A stretch of DNA of 64,000 bases, from the NCBI RefSeq assembly GCF_052065835.1, contig NZ_JBQHTG010000001.1, positions 434,001-498,000 of the forward strand, given 5' to 3'. The position numbers and the translations under genes are program-made. The notes below the pieces were generated by a model. The model was not told the origin of the DNA, searched no databases, and saw only the letters and a list, made by a program, of their open reading frames with translations. Shown in pieces: positions 40,982-50,893 of the stretch (positions are counted from its first letter, which is position 1; every line of letters starts with the position of its first letter). Origin of the DNA: Laedolimicola sp934402125. GTDB lineage: Bacteria; Bacillota; Clostridia; Lachnospirales; Lachnospiraceae.

Positions 40982-43093
40982 TTATACCTCAAACATCAGG
41001 TCGCCGTAGGAGGGCATGGGCCACATCTCCTTATCGACGATCATCTCCAGAGCGTCAACCGGGGCGCGAAGCTCGGCCATAGCCGGTACGATTTCCTCAT
41101 GGAAATAATGTGCCAGTTTGCTTCCCTCCGGAACCTCCTCAGATTTCTTATCCAGGTCGATCAGCTTCTGCAGGGCTACCTTGGTATCGGAAAGCAGTCC
41201 GCTGGTTTCAGCCAGGAGCTCGCTCTGTACGCTTGCCTCCGCGCCTGCCGCGGTTACGGAATTCACCGTGTCAGCCAGAGACTTGGTGTACTTGATGACC
41301 GCCGGGATAATCTGCTTGCTGGCAATATCGATCATAGCCTTAGCCTCGATGTTGATGGCCTTTGCGTAGGTCTCATACTGAATCTCCGCACGGGATTCCA
41401 GCTCGGCTTTGGTAAATACATGGAACTTCTCAAACAGAGCCACTGCCTTCTCGGTCGTCAGGGCCGGGATAGCGTCTACCATGGACTTGATATTGGGCAG
41501 TCCCCGGCGCTCCGCCTCTTCTACCCAGGCGTCGGAATAACCGTTTCCGTTGAATACGATTCTCTGGTGCTCGGTCAGATATTTCTTGATCAGGTCATGA
41601 ACTGCCAGATCAAAGTCTTCCGCCTTCTCCAGTACGTCAGAAGCCTCCGCAAATGCCTCTGCCACGATGGTATTCAGCACGATATTCGGGGCTGCGATGG
41701 AATCCTTGGAACCGACCATACGGAATTCAAACTTGTTGCCGGTGAAAGCGAACGGTGAAGTCCGGTTCCGGTCGGTAGCGTCCTTGGTCAGATCCGGCAG
41801 GGTCTTGACGCCGGTCACAAGCTTGCCGCCCTTCAGGCTGTGTGTCGCCTCGCCGGTGCTGATCAGCTGCTCTACTACATCCTCCAGCTGCTCACCCAGG
41901 AATATGGAGATAATCGCGGGCGGTGCCTCATTTGCGCCCAGACGGTGATCATTTCCCACGTCTGCCGCTGACTCACGAAGCAGATCCGCATGAACGTCTA
42001 CGGCCTTCAGGATGCAGGCCAGTACCAGCAGGAACTGGATATTCTCATGGGGTGTGGTGCCCGGATCCAGCAGGTTGATGCCGTCGTCTGTGGTAATGGA
42101 CCAGTTGTTGTGCTTACCGGAGCCATTGACGCCCGCAAAGGGCTTCTCATGAAGCAAGCACTGCAATCCGTGACGGCAGGCTACCATCTTCAGGGTCTTC
42201 ATGACGATCTGGTTGTGATCGACTGCCACATTGGCCTCCGCGTAAATCGGAGCCAGCTCATGCTGTGCCGGCGCTACCTCGTTGTGCTGGGTCTTGGCTG
42301 TCACGCCCAGCTTCCACAGCTCCTCGTTGACTTCCTTCATGAAGGCAGCGATACGCTGACGGATATTGCCGAAGTAATGATCGTCCAGCTCCTGTCCCTT
42401 GGGCGGCATAGCGCCGAACAGGGTACGGCCGGTGTAAATCAGGTCTTTTCTCTGCAGATATTTAGCCTTGTCAATCAGGAAGTACTCCTGCTCCGGTCCT
42501 ACGGACGGGGTCACCTTCTTTGAGGTGGTATTTCCGAAGAGACGAAGGAGTCTCAGCGCTTCGGTGTTGATCGCTTCCATGGAACGTAAGAGTGGCGTCT
42601 TCTGATCCAGCGCCTCACCTGTGTAGGAACAGAAGGCGGTGGGGATACACAGAGTCGCTCCTGCCGCATCCTGTCTTACAAATGCAGGAGAGGTGCAGTC
42701 CCAGGCTGTATAGCCTCTGGCCTCGAAGGTGGCTCTTAAGCCTCCGGACGGGAAAGAAGACGCGTCCGGCTCGCCCTTGATCAGCTCTTTACCGGAGAAG
42801 CTCATCAGAACCTTACCGCTCTTATCCGGCGCGCTGATAAAGGAATCGTGCTTCTCGGCAGTCACTCCGGTCAGCGGCTGGAACCAGTGGGTATAATGGG
42901 TGGCTCCCTTTTCGATAGCCCACTCCTTCATTTCATGGGCAATGACGTCTGCGGTTGCCAGATCCAGCTCCTTGCCCTCCTCGATGGTCTTCATCAGCTC
43001 CTTGTATACCTTTTTCGGCAGACGCTCCTGCATGACAGCGTCGTTGAATACGTTGGAACCAAAGATTTCAGCTACATTTGTAAATTCACTCAT
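40982..43093 (-). CDS. glnN: glutamine synthetase, type III
   Basis: 703 residues, the size of GSIII. Diagnostic stretches are THWFQPLTG, EPDASSFPSGGLRATFEARGY, the metal/ATP residues in VGPEQEYFLIDK, HNEVAPAQHELAPIY, GVNGSGKHNNWS and NRTSPFAFTGNKFEFRMVGS. Forms glutamine from glutamate and ammonia as a dodecamer. ATG 43093 follows AGGTGGAG; an upstream GTG at 43105 is unlikely. It follows a second GSIII gene, to which it is closely similar along its full length (tandem duplication). Confidence 0.95.
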   Translation of the reverse strand: MSEFTNVAEIFGSNVFNDAVMQERLPKKVYKELMKTIEEGKELDLATADVIAHEMKEWAIEKGATHYTHWFQPLTGVTAEKHDSFISAPDKSGKVLMSFSGKELIKGEPDASSFPSGGLRATFEARGYTAWDCTSPAFVRQDAAGATLCIPTAFCSYTGEALDQKTPLLRSMEAINTEALRLLRLFGNTTSKKVTPSVGPEQEYFLIDKAKYLQRKDLIYTGRTLFGAMPPKGQELDDHYFGNIRQRIAAFMKEVNEELWKLGVTAKTQHNEVAPAQHELAPIYAEANVAVDHNQIVMKTLKMVACRHGLQCLLHEKPFAGVNGSGKHNNWSITTDDGINLLDPGTTPHENIQFLLVLACILKAVDVHADLLRESAADVGNDHRLGANEAPPAIISIFLGEQLEDVVEQLISTGEATHSLKGGKLVTGVKTLPDLTKDATDRNRTSPFAFTGNKFEFRMVGSKDSIAAPNIVLNTIVAEAFAEASDVLEKAEDFDLAVHDLIKKYLTEHQRIVFNGNGYSDAWVEEAERRGLPNIKSMVDAIPALTTEKAVALFEKFHVFTKAELESRAEIQYETYAKAINIEAKAMIDIASKQIIPAVIKYTKSLADTVNSVTAAGAEASVQSELLAETSGLLSDTKVALQKLIDLDKKSEEVPEGSKLAHYFHEEIVPAMAELRAPVDALEMIVDKEMWPMPSYGDLMFEV

Positions 43094-43131
43094 GATAGAC
43101 TCCACCTTTCTGTCGCAGTGTGATCACAATC

Positions 43132-43166
43132 AAAAGAGGGCGCTCCGGTTATCCCGGAACGCCCTC
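43132..43166 (-). terminator. terminator or leader attenuator between the two glnN genes
   Basis: Minus-strand GAGGGCGTTCCGG, GATAA loop, CCGGAGCGCCCTC, then TTTTGATT. It is 143 bases after the upstream glnN stop and 39 bases before the downstream glnN start. A possible promoter (TTGATT, 17 bases, TATGGT at about 43192-43220) lies before it, so it may attenuate the downstream gene. Confidence 0.7.
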
Positions 43167-43308
43167 GTTCACATCGCTTTTTAATATGCTAATACCATAC
43201 ACCGCTTTTTTTCAAAAATCAAGCAAAAAATCGCAAACGGTCTATTTTTTTGCAATCTTACAGATTTATTTAAAATAATTTTTCAAATTTCTATAAAATT
43301 GCATAAAC

Positions 43309-45435
43309 CTATACTTCAAACAGCAGATCGCCGTAAGAAGGCATGGGCCACATATCCTTGGCCACCAGCATTTCCAGCTTATCTACCGGCTGACGCAGGG
43401 CCTCCATGGCCGGAACCACTGCCGCCTGGATATATTCTGCCCGTTCCTTTCCTTCTGCTTTGCCGGCTGCCCTTTCATTTTCCTCGCTCAGGGCCTTTAA
43501 GGCTGCCTTGGTAGCGGCCAGCAGGGAAGAGCACTCCTTCAGGAGCTCAATCTGTACGCTGATGTTGGCCTCCGCGCAGGCAGAACGAATCTGGTTGATG
43601 GAGGTTGCCAGAGCCGTGGTGTACTGCAGGACGGAGGGAATGATATGCTTGCTGGCGATATCCACCATGGAGCGTGCTTCGATATTGATGGCCTTGGAAT
43701 AGGCTTCGTACTGAATCTCCGCCCGGGATTCCAGCTCCGCTCGGGTAAATACGCCAAACTTCTCAAAGAGCTGTACTGTATTCTCCTCGGTCAGCACCGG
43801 AATGGAATCTACCATGGTTTTGATATTCGGAAGTCCTCTGCGCTCGGCCTCCGCCACCCACTCGTCCGAGTAGCCGTTGCCGTTGAAGACGATACGCTGG
43901 TGCTCCGAAGCATACTGCTTGATCAGGTCATGCACCGCCAGATCAAAGTCTTCCGCCTGCTCCAGTACGTCGCAGGCGTCAGAAAACGCCTCTGCCGCAA
44001 TGGTATTCAACACCACATTGGGCTCTGCCACAGAATCCCGGGAGCCTACCATACGGAACTCAAATTTATTGCCGGTAAAGGCAAAGGGAGAGGTACGGTT
44101 CCGGTCAGTGGCGTCCTTGGCGAAATCCGGAAGGGTGCGCACGCCGGTGTGGAGATGTCCTCCCTTTAAGCTGTGAGTTGCCGCGCCGGTACTGATGAGC
44201 TGATACAGCACATCCTCCAGCTGGTCGCCCAGATAGACGGAGATAATCGCAGGCGGAGCCTCGTTGGCTCCCAGACGGTGATCGTTGCCCACATCGGAAG
44301 CCGACTCCCGAAGCAGGGCCGCGTGCTTGTCTACCGCCTTCAGAATACAGGTCAGCACCAGAAGGAACTGCACATTCTCATGGGGCGTTCTGCCCGGCTC
44401 CAGCAGATTGATGCCGTCGTCGGTCGTCAGGGACCAGTTATTGTGCTTGCCGGAGCCATTGACTCCCGCAAAGGGCTTCTCGTGGAGAAGACACTGGAGG
44501 CCATGCTGGTAAGCTACCTTCTTCAGGGTCTCCATGATCAGCTGGTTGTGGTCCACCGCCACGTTGCACTCGGCATAGATGGGAGCCAGCTCATGCTGTC
44601 CCGGAGCCACTTCATTGTGCTGGGTCTTTGCCGACACGCCCAGCTTCCACAGCTCCTTATTCACGTCCTCCATGAAATCCGCAATCCGCTCGCGGATGAC
44701 GCCGAAGTAGTGATCGTCCAGCTCCTGTCCCTTGGGCGGCATAGCGCCGAACAGGGTACGGCCGGTAAAAATCAAATCCTTACGCTTCAGATACTTCTCA
44801 CGATCCACCAGGAAATATTCCTGCTCCACGCCGACGGATGGGGTGACCCGGTGAGAGGTGGTATTGCCAAACAGTCTTAAAAGCCGCAGGGACTGCTTAT
44901 TGATGGCCTCCATGGAACGCAACAGCGGCGTCTTCTGATCCAGCGCCTCGCCCTTGTAGGAGCAGAACGCCGTCGGGATATAGAGAATCGCCCGGGAGCC
45001 GTCCTGGTCCTTCTTTACAAAGGCGGGAGAGGTGCAGTCCCACGCCGTGTAGCCTCTGGCTTCGAAGGTGGCCCGCAGGCCTCCGGACGGGAAAGAAGAT
45101 GCGTCCGGTTCGCCCTTTACCAGCTCCTTGCCGGAGAACTCCATCAGAACCTTTCCGTTTGCCTTCGGTGCGGATAAAAAGGCGTCATGCTTCTCCGCGG
45201 TCGCTCCGGTCAGCGGCTGGAACCAATGGGTGTAATGGGTTGCGCCCTGCTCCAGGGCCCACTCCTTCATCTCATGGGCTACTACGTCGGCCACCGCCAA
45301 ATCAAGCTCCTTGCCCTCCCGGATGGTCTGCTTTAACTCCTTGTAAATCTTCTTGGGAAGCCGCTCTTCCATCACAGTATCGTTGAATACATTTTCGCCG
45401 AAAATCTCAGAAATGTTTGTTTTCCCTTCCATCAT
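43309..45435 (-). CDS. glnN: glutamine synthetase, type III (second copy)
   Basis: 708 residues, same architecture as its downstream neighbour: THWFQPLTG, PDASSFPSGGLRATFEARGY, VGVEQEYFLVDR, HNEVAPGQHELAPIY, GVNGSGKHNNWS, NRTSPFAFTGNKFEFRMVGS. It differs mainly in the helical C-terminal 150 residues, where a four- to five-residue insertion and many substitutions lie (ENERAAGKAEGKERAEYIQ). Catalytic residues are intact in both, so both may be active but differently regulated. Followed by a hairpin that may separate the two transcripts. Confidence 0.94.
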   Translation of the reverse strand: MMEGKTNISEIFGENVFNDTVMEERLPKKIYKELKQTIREGKELDLAVADVVAHEMKEWALEQGATHYTHWFQPLTGATAEKHDAFLSAPKANGKVLMEFSGKELVKGEPDASSFPSGGLRATFEARGYTAWDCTSPAFVKKDQDGSRAILYIPTAFCSYKGEALDQKTPLLRSMEAINKQSLRLLRLFGNTTSHRVTPSVGVEQEYFLVDREKYLKRKDLIFTGRTLFGAMPPKGQELDDHYFGVIRERIADFMEDVNKELWKLGVSAKTQHNEVAPGQHELAPIYAECNVAVDHNQLIMETLKKVAYQHGLQCLLHEKPFAGVNGSGKHNNWSLTTDDGINLLEPGRTPHENVQFLLVLTCILKAVDKHAALLRESASDVGNDHRLGANEAPPAIISVYLGDQLEDVLYQLISTGAATHSLKGGHLHTGVRTLPDFAKDATDRNRTSPFAFTGNKFEFRMVGSRDSVAEPNVVLNTIAAEAFSDACDVLEQAEDFDLAVHDLIKQYASEHQRIVFNGNGYSDEWVAEAERRGLPNIKTMVDSIPVLTEENTVQLFEKFGVFTRAELESRAEIQYEAYSKAINIEARSMVDIASKHIIPSVLQYTTALATSINQIRSACAEANISVQIELLKECSSLLAATKAALKALSEENERAAGKAEGKERAEYIQAAVVPAMEALRQPVDKLEMLVAKDMWPMPSYGDLLFEV

Positions 45436-45550
45436 ACTCTCCCTGTATCGTCTCGTAAAAAATTTCTTTGTCTACTACTCTAGCACGAAATATTTCTGCT
45501 GTCGATATAGAATCCCCCGATTTTTTATTAATTCTGCTACTATACTTTTA

Positions 45551-46492
45551 TTACTTATCCCCGTCTTTCTCCAGCACCAGCTCCTCATGGAGCTCCTCCG
45601 GAATGCGGATCTCCACCGCCCTCTGATTATTCCTGATTTCCACCCGGGTGTGCTCGCCGCCGAACTCTCCGTCCAGGGTCCAGGGCACCGGTTCCTCAGA
45701 TTCGATCACAACCCGGGAGCTCCGGAAGGAATACATGTATTTTGTATCAATCTGTTCAATCAAAAGCGCAGCCAGTATCTCCTGCAGCTCCATGGGGTTC
45801 TTCGGCCGGGCTATGAAGGTCATCTCAAAGACGCCGTCGTCAAAGACCACATTTTTGCCGATGATACTCTTAAAGCCGCCCACCGACTTGGAGTTGGTGA
45901 TCATGCCAAAGAGGAAATCGCCCTCGAAGGAGGCCTCCTGGCTGGTTACCTTAAGCTTGTAGGACTTCACATTTACCAGCTGCTTCATGCCCTCCAGCAC
46001 ATAGGCCATATGCCCCAGCACATTTTTCACTTCCTGCTTGGTGGTATAGGACACATCGGTAAAGATGCCGAAGGCCGCCACATAGATAAAGGTCCGGCTA
46101 TTGAAGGATCCCACGTCTATGGCATAATCCACGCCGTGTACGGCAACCTCTGCCGCCCGATCCATATTGACGGGAAGCTGTAAAGATCTGGCAAAATCAT
46201 TGCAGGATCCCGCCGGGATATACCCCACCGGAAGCTTGTTTTTCCGCTGCATCATACCGGTCATCACCTCGTCCAGCGTGCCGTCGCCACCGCTGCAGAC
46301 TACCAGATCGTAACCCTCCGGCAGCTCTCGGATCTGATCCACCGCGTCCTGGGGCGCCCGGGTCGGATAAATGGTAATGGCATAGCCAGCGTCAGCCATG
46401 ACCTGTATGATACCGTACAGCTTTCCCCGGATATTTTCCTTTCCCGCATGGGGATTGTAAATAAAAAACAGTTTCTTCTCCAAATGCAGCAT
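45551..46492 (-). CDS. diacylglycerol/lipid kinase (DagK/YegS family)
   Basis: 313 residues. The N-terminal nucleotide-binding domain holds FFIYNPHAGKENIRGKL and the ATP-binding CSGGDGTLDEVM; the C-terminal beta-sandwich has PWTLDGEFGG. Enzymes of this family phosphorylate diacylglycerol or related lipids for phospholipid recycling. Which lipid cannot be told. Independent gene with a terminator of the neighbour in front. Confidence 0.92.
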   Translation of the reverse strand: MLHLEKKLFFIYNPHAGKENIRGKLYGIIQVMADAGYAITIYPTRAPQDAVDQIRELPEGYDLVVCSGGDGTLDEVMTGMMQRKNKLPVGYIPAGSCNDFARSLQLPVNMDRAAEVAVHGVDYAIDVGSFNSRTFIYVAAFGIFTDVSYTTKQEVKNVLGHMAYVLEGMKQLVNVKSYKLKVTSQEASFEGDFLFGMITNSKSVGGFKSIIGKNVVFDDGVFEMTFIARPKNPMELQEILAALLIEQIDTKYMYSFRSSRVVIESEEPVPWTLDGEFGGEHTRVEIRNNQRAVEIRIPEELHEELVLEKDGDK

Positions 46493-46510
46493 GATTCATC
46501 ACCTCATTCA

Positions 46511-46538
46511 AAAATAGAATCCTGCGAAGCAGGATTCT
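46511..46538 (-). terminator. terminator of the COG2426 gene
   Basis: Minus-strand AGAATCCTGC, TTC loop, GCAGGATTCT, then ATTTTTG. Confidence 0.9.
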
Positions 46539-46549
46539 CCGCCTGTCTT

Positions 46550-47059
46550 CTATGCAAAAATTCCACCGATTACCGTATAGGATAAAACGGTCATGATAAA
46601 GGACGCCAGCATAATTCCCAGAATCACTGCCGGGAAGGCCTTCTTGAACTTAATGCCAAGCAGGGCGGCAATCAGGGAGCCGGTCCACGCGCCGGTACCC
46701 GGAAGCGGAATGCCTACGAACAGCAGAAGTCCCCAGAACTCATACTTCTCAATCTGATCCTTTTTTCCCATGGCCCGGTTTTCCATCTTTTCCACAAAGG
46801 GCTTTAAGTGCTTCGTGCCCTTCAGCCAGGTAAAAATCTTCGTGATAAACAGCAGAATGAACGGCACCGGAATCAGATTGCCCACAATGCAGATGGGGAT
46901 CGCGCGCCACATGGGCACATTCAGGAAAGCCGGTCCGGCTGCCAGGAGTCCGCCTCGAAGCTCCAGGATCGGAATCATGGAAATGATGAAAATAATCAGT
47001 TCTTTCGCTGCAGATCCTCCCAGATTCTGCACAAACCATTGTACCAGTGTCTCTGTCAT
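46550..47059 (-). CDS. small multidrug-export-like membrane protein (COG2426)
   Basis: 169 residues with about four hydrophobic segments. Conserved features are the ELRGGLLAAGP region after helix 1 and LLLFVGIPLPGTGAWTGSLIA near helix 3, as in the Sm_multidrug_ex family, a relative of DedA-type proteins. Transport function is by name only and not proven. It follows hisC by 6 bases. Confidence 0.85.
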   Translation of the reverse strand: MTETLVQWFVQNLGGSAAKELIIFIISMIPILELRGGLLAAGPAFLNVPMWRAIPICIVGNLIPVPFILLFITKIFTWLKGTKHLKPFVEKMENRAMGKKDQIEKYEFWGLLLFVGIPLPGTGAWTGSLIAALLGIKFKKAFPAVILGIMLASFIMTVLSYTVIGGIFA

Positions 47060-47065
47060 AATAAC

Positions 47066-48124
47066 TTAATTTCCTTTCTTTCTTAAAAATGCAAGCAAGG
47101 CATCCATCTCCTCATCTGTGCCTACGGTAATCCGCAGATAGTTGTCGATTCGCGGCGACGCGAAATAGCGCACATAGATGTCTTCCTTCTTCAGTTCCTC
47201 AAAGAGCTCCTTTGCTGGCCACTCCTTATGTGTGGCAAAAATAAAGTTAGACCGGGAATCCGGGAAATCAAAGCCGAGATTTCTCAGCTCCTTCTTGACC
47301 CGCTCTCTGGTCGCGATAATTTTTCCCACAGTTTCTTTAAAATAAGCCTCGTCCTTTACCGCAGCCGCTCCAAGTTTCAGGCTTGGCAGATTCATGGTAT
47401 AGGAATTAAAGGAATATTTTACATCATTCAGGTACCGGATAAGCTTTGGCTGTCCCACCGCAAAGCCAATCCGCATGCCCGCCATAGAGCGGGACTTGGA
47501 AAAGGTCTGTACCACCAGAAGGTTCTCGTACCGATCCACCAGCTCCAGGGCAGAGGGGCCTGCAAAATCCACATAGGCCTCGTCTACGATCACAATGCTC
47601 TCCGGATTCTTCGCGATGATTTCCTCTACCTCAGAAAGCTCCATATAGATTCCGGTGGGCGCATTGGGGTTCGGGAAAATGATTCCTCCGTTTTCCCGGA
47701 AGTAATCCTCCTTCACGATCCGGAACTCCTTATCCAGCGCCGGACGCTCATAGGGAATCCCGAACAGGTCTGCCCAGACGCTGTAGAAGGAGTAGCTGAT
47801 GTCCGGAAACAGCACCGGCTTCTTTGAATTGAAGAAGGTCTGAAAAGCCATGGCAATGACATCGTCCGATCCTACGCCCACAAAAAAGCAGGCCGGATCC
47901 CTGTGGTAATAATCCGCCAGGGCATTCACCAGCTCTGATGCCGCCGGATCCGGATAGAGACGGAACCGATCCAACTCCAGCTCCTCCAGGGCCTTTCGGA
48001 CGCCCGGCGCAGGCGGATAGGGGTTCTCATTGGTGTTCAGTTTGATCATGCCCGGCCGGTTCGGCTGTTCGCCCGGCGTATAGGGAACGACCCTGCGGAC
48101 ATTTGCTTCCCATGCTTTTCTCAT
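47066..48124 (-). CDS. hisC: histidinol-phosphate aminotransferase
   Basis: 352 residues, fold type I PLP enzyme. It converts imidazole-acetol phosphate and glutamate to histidinol phosphate. Motifs are KLNTNENPYPPAPGV, VGVGSDDVIAM, PNPNAPTG, DEAYVDF and the PLP-lysine block TFSKSRSMAGMRIGFAVG. ATG 48124 follows AGAGGAG, preferred to GTG 48133. It is away from other his genes, so an aromatic aminotransferase role is also possible. Confidence 0.9.
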   Translation of the reverse strand: MRKAWEANVRRVVPYTPGEQPNRPGMIKLNTNENPYPPAPGVRKALEELELDRFRLYPDPAASELVNALADYYHRDPACFFVGVGSDDVIAMAFQTFFNSKKPVLFPDISYSFYSVWADLFGIPYERPALDKEFRIVKEDYFRENGGIIFPNPNAPTGIYMELSEVEEIIAKNPESIVIVDEAYVDFAGPSALELVDRYENLLVVQTFSKSRSMAGMRIGFAVGQPKLIRYLNDVKYSFNSYTMNLPSLKLGAAAVKDEAYFKETVGKIIATRERVKKELRNLGFDFPDSRSNFIFATHKEWPAKELFEELKKEDIYVRYFASPRIDNYLRITVGTDEEMDALLAFLRKKGN

Positions 48125-48157
48125 TTTCTTCACTCCTCTTTCTGATATCCTTACATC

Positions 48158-49060
48158 TTACAGTAGTCCCTGCTCTCTTACAACCCCTTTTTCAATTAAA
48201 AATACGGGTTTATATGACATCTTTGCCTGACGCAGGCCTTCCTCACCCAGATCCTCCTCCCGATTCAGGTAGGTGTAGGCTGCGCCCTCATGAAGTGCAA
48301 ACTGCTGGTTGATAACCGTATAGGCTCCCTGCACCTCTGACAGAGCCTTCTCAATATGCACAATCATGGTATCCTTTTTATTGCCGGGCTCTCCCACTGT
48401 ATAGGCCACGATTTTTCCGTTGACCCTGAGGGCGCCGCCCTTGAAATGCAGCTCCTCAAACAGCCGCAGGGCATTGAGAGCCACACAGATTTCCGCATGC
48501 TTCTCGTCGTCCGCGTCGCAGCCGTTCTCATTCCGCCAGGCCAGTCCCATCTGGAAGCATTCCTCCACATTTTCCTTCGTGATGGGCTCATAGGACCAGT
48601 CCGGGTACAGGGTCATAAACCGGTTCACATGATTCTTCTTACTGTGATATTTTCTGCCGGACAGCGTCGCCAGCTTTTCCGTCTCATAGACATAGTCGGC
48701 GTAATCCCGGTCAAACTTGATCGCAAAGCGTCCCGGATACAGCTCCTCAAGCTTCGCGAAATCCTCTTTCGTAATGTTATGAAGCTGGAAAATTTCTCCA
48801 TTTTCCCTGCAGTGCTCCATCAGCACGTCCAAGGTCTTCTTCTTATCCCCCGGCCCCACCGGGTAGGTATAGGAATAGACGCCGTCCACTTCACCAAAAA
48901 TCAGGTTGTCCTCCACAATGGCAAAGCCTGTATTGTAAAAGCGGGACCACAGATAGATGTTTCCGAAGGTCATCTCACAGCTTCTGGTATCCGCATAAGA
49001 CAGATACCGTTCCAGCAATTCCCGGTCTTCCAGCTCCGGGCGCTTCATTTTTAATTCCAT
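48158..49060 (-). CDS. DUF2156 protein (phosphatidylglycerol lysyltransferase C-domain-like)
   Basis: 300 residues of the DUF2156 family, related by fold to the GNAT-type catalytic domain of MprF. Visible: YHSKKNHVNRFMTLYP, FKGGALRVNGKIVAYTVGE and YLNREEDLGEEGLRQAKMSYKP. No membrane domain is present. Stand-alone forms may transfer aminoacyl groups from tRNA to lipids or other acceptors; unproven. ATG 49060 follows AAAAGGAG. Confidence 0.88.
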   Translation of the reverse strand: MELKMKRPELEDRELLERYLSYADTRSCEMTFGNIYLWSRFYNTGFAIVEDNLIFGEVDGVYSYTYPVGPGDKKKTLDVLMEHCRENGEIFQLHNITKEDFAKLEELYPGRFAIKFDRDYADYVYETEKLATLSGRKYHSKKNHVNRFMTLYPDWSYEPITKENVEECFQMGLAWRNENGCDADDEKHAEICVALNALRLFEELHFKGGALRVNGKIVAYTVGEPGNKKDTMIVHIEKALSEVQGAYTVINQQFALHEGAAYTYLNREEDLGEEGLRQAKMSYKPVFLIEKGVVREQGLL

Positions 49061-49084
49061 AAATCTCCTTTTGGCACTCTATGC

Positions 49085-50818
49085 TCACATATTGTACAGA
49101 TTTTCGTAGACTCCGTGCAGATTCATCAGTTCTTCATGGGTGCCTTCCTCGGCGATTCCCTCCTCGGTCAGCACCAGAATCCGCTCCGCGTTGCGGATCG
49201 TAGACAGACGATGGGCGATGACAAAGGTGGTCCGCTCCTTCGCCAGCTTTTCCAGTGATTCCTGCACGATACGCTCGCTCTCGTTGTCCAGGGCGCTGGT
49301 GGCCTCGTCGAAAATCAGGATCCGCGGATTCTTCAGGAATACCCTCGCGATGGAGAGCCGCTGCTTCTGTCCGCCGGAGAGCTTCACGCCCCGCTGGCCG
49401 ATATCCGTGTCATATCCGTCCGGAAGCTCCATGATGAAATCATGGGCGTTGGCATTTTTTGCCGCCTGAATAACCTCTTCCCGGGTGGCGTCCGGTCTGC
49501 CGTAGAGAATGTTGTCCATGACGGTGCCTGCGAAGAGATAGACGTCCTGCTGCACGATACCGATCTGGTTCCGCAGGCTTTTTAACGTCACGTCCCGCAC
49601 ATCATTTCCGTCGATGCAGACGCTTCCCTCCGTCACATCATAAAACCGGGGAATCAGACTGCACAGGGTTGTCTTTCCTCCGCCCGAGGAGCCCACCAGG
49701 GCCACATAGCTGCCCGCCGGTACCGTCAGATTGATATGATCCAGTACCTTTTCCGTAGCCTCCTCATAGCGGAAGGTCACATTCCGGAATTCCACCGTTC
49801 CATTCACGCTGTCCAACTCCTTCGCGTCCTCTTTATCCGCGATATCCGGCTGGATATCCATGATTTCCCGGAATCTGGTATAACCGGAATAACCGTTCTG
49901 GAACTGCTCCGTAAAGTTGATAAGCTTCTTCACCGGCTCTGTAAAATTCGCTATGTACAAAAGGAAGGTAATCAAATCCGGAATCTCCATGGTTCCGCCG
50001 ATAATAAACCGTGCTCCGGCCAGCACCACCAGAATGGTCACCGCCGTCAGCATGGCGTTCAGCACCGAATGATAGGTTCCCATATAGAGATAGCTGCGGC
50101 GCTTGGTGGCCAGGAAGCGGTCATTTCCTTCCCTGAATTTTTTCATCTCAATGTCTTCGTTGGCAAAGGACTTCACTACCCGGATTCCCGACAGGTTGTC
50201 CTCGATCTGGCCGTTGATATCCGCCATCTTCACACGGTTCTGCTTGAATACCCGCTTCATCCGCTTATTGAGATATAAGGCAAATACCAGAATCAGAGGC
50301 AGGAAGCAGGCGGTCAGCAGGGTCAGCTTCTGATTGATCTGTCCCAGGATTACCAAAGCTCCCACAATCTTAATCAGGGAAATAATGATGTCCTCCGGTC
50401 CGTGGTGCAGAAGCTCTGTGATCTCAAACAGATCGTTGGTCACACGGGACATGAGCTGTCCCACCTTCTGGTTATCATAGAAGGTAAAGGAAAGCTTCTG
50501 ATAATGCTCGAAGATATCATTTCGCATGCCGTATTCCATGCGGGCTCCCATGCAGTGTCCCCAGTAGGTGATGTAAAAATTACACACCAGCTCCACCAGA
50601 AGAAGGCCGCCCATCAAAAGGCTCAGGCGCACAATGGTCTGCCAGGCCAAGCCGCTTTCCTCATAAATCACCGTACCGGTAATGTACCGGACGATCAGCG
50701 GCAGCACCAGGCTCACGCCGGCTCCCAGAATGGCAAAAAACAGGTCCAATGCCAAAAGACCCTTATAGGGTCTGTAATAAGAAAAAATGCTTACTTTTTT
50801 GTGTTCTGTCTTACTCAT
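49085..50818 (-). CDS. ABC exporter (fused permease and ATPase)
   Basis: 577 residues. A six-helix exporter domain (about 1-310) is followed by the nucleotide-binding domain with Walker A GSSGGGKTT, Q-loop IVQQDVYLF, signature LSGGQKQRLSIARVF, Walker B ILIFDEATSALD and H-loop IAHRLSTI. It is a homodimeric half-transporter of the MsbA/LmrA type; substrate unknown. Reading-frame start at 50818 gives MSKTEHKKVSIF. Confidence 0.95.
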   Translation of the reverse strand: MSKTEHKKVSIFSYYRPYKGLLALDLFFAILGAGVSLVLPLIVRYITGTVIYEESGLAWQTIVRLSLLMGGLLLVELVCNFYITYWGHCMGARMEYGMRNDIFEHYQKLSFTFYDNQKVGQLMSRVTNDLFEITELLHHGPEDIIISLIKIVGALVILGQINQKLTLLTACFLPLILVFALYLNKRMKRVFKQNRVKMADINGQIEDNLSGIRVVKSFANEDIEMKKFREGNDRFLATKRRSYLYMGTYHSVLNAMLTAVTILVVLAGARFIIGGTMEIPDLITFLLYIANFTEPVKKLINFTEQFQNGYSGYTRFREIMDIQPDIADKEDAKELDSVNGTVEFRNVTFRYEEATEKVLDHINLTVPAGSYVALVGSSGGGKTTLCSLIPRFYDVTEGSVCIDGNDVRDVTLKSLRNQIGIVQQDVYLFAGTVMDNILYGRPDATREEVIQAAKNANAHDFIMELPDGYDTDIGQRGVKLSGGQKQRLSIARVFLKNPRILIFDEATSALDNESERIVQESLEKLAKERTTFVIAHRLSTIRNAERILVLTEEGIAEEGTHEELMNLHGVYENLYNM

Positions 50819-50829
50819 ATTCTACCTAA

Positions 50830-50853
50830 TTTAAGGGCGCCGCAGGGACGCCC
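50830..50853 (-). terminator. possible terminator of the nucleotidyltransferase gene
   Basis: TAAGGGCG / CGCCCTTA inverted repeat with a 9-base loop; the T run is weak. Confidence 0.4.
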
Positions 50854-50893
50854 TTATCTGTTGTCAGCTTCTATCTGTCCTTCGTAAATTGTT

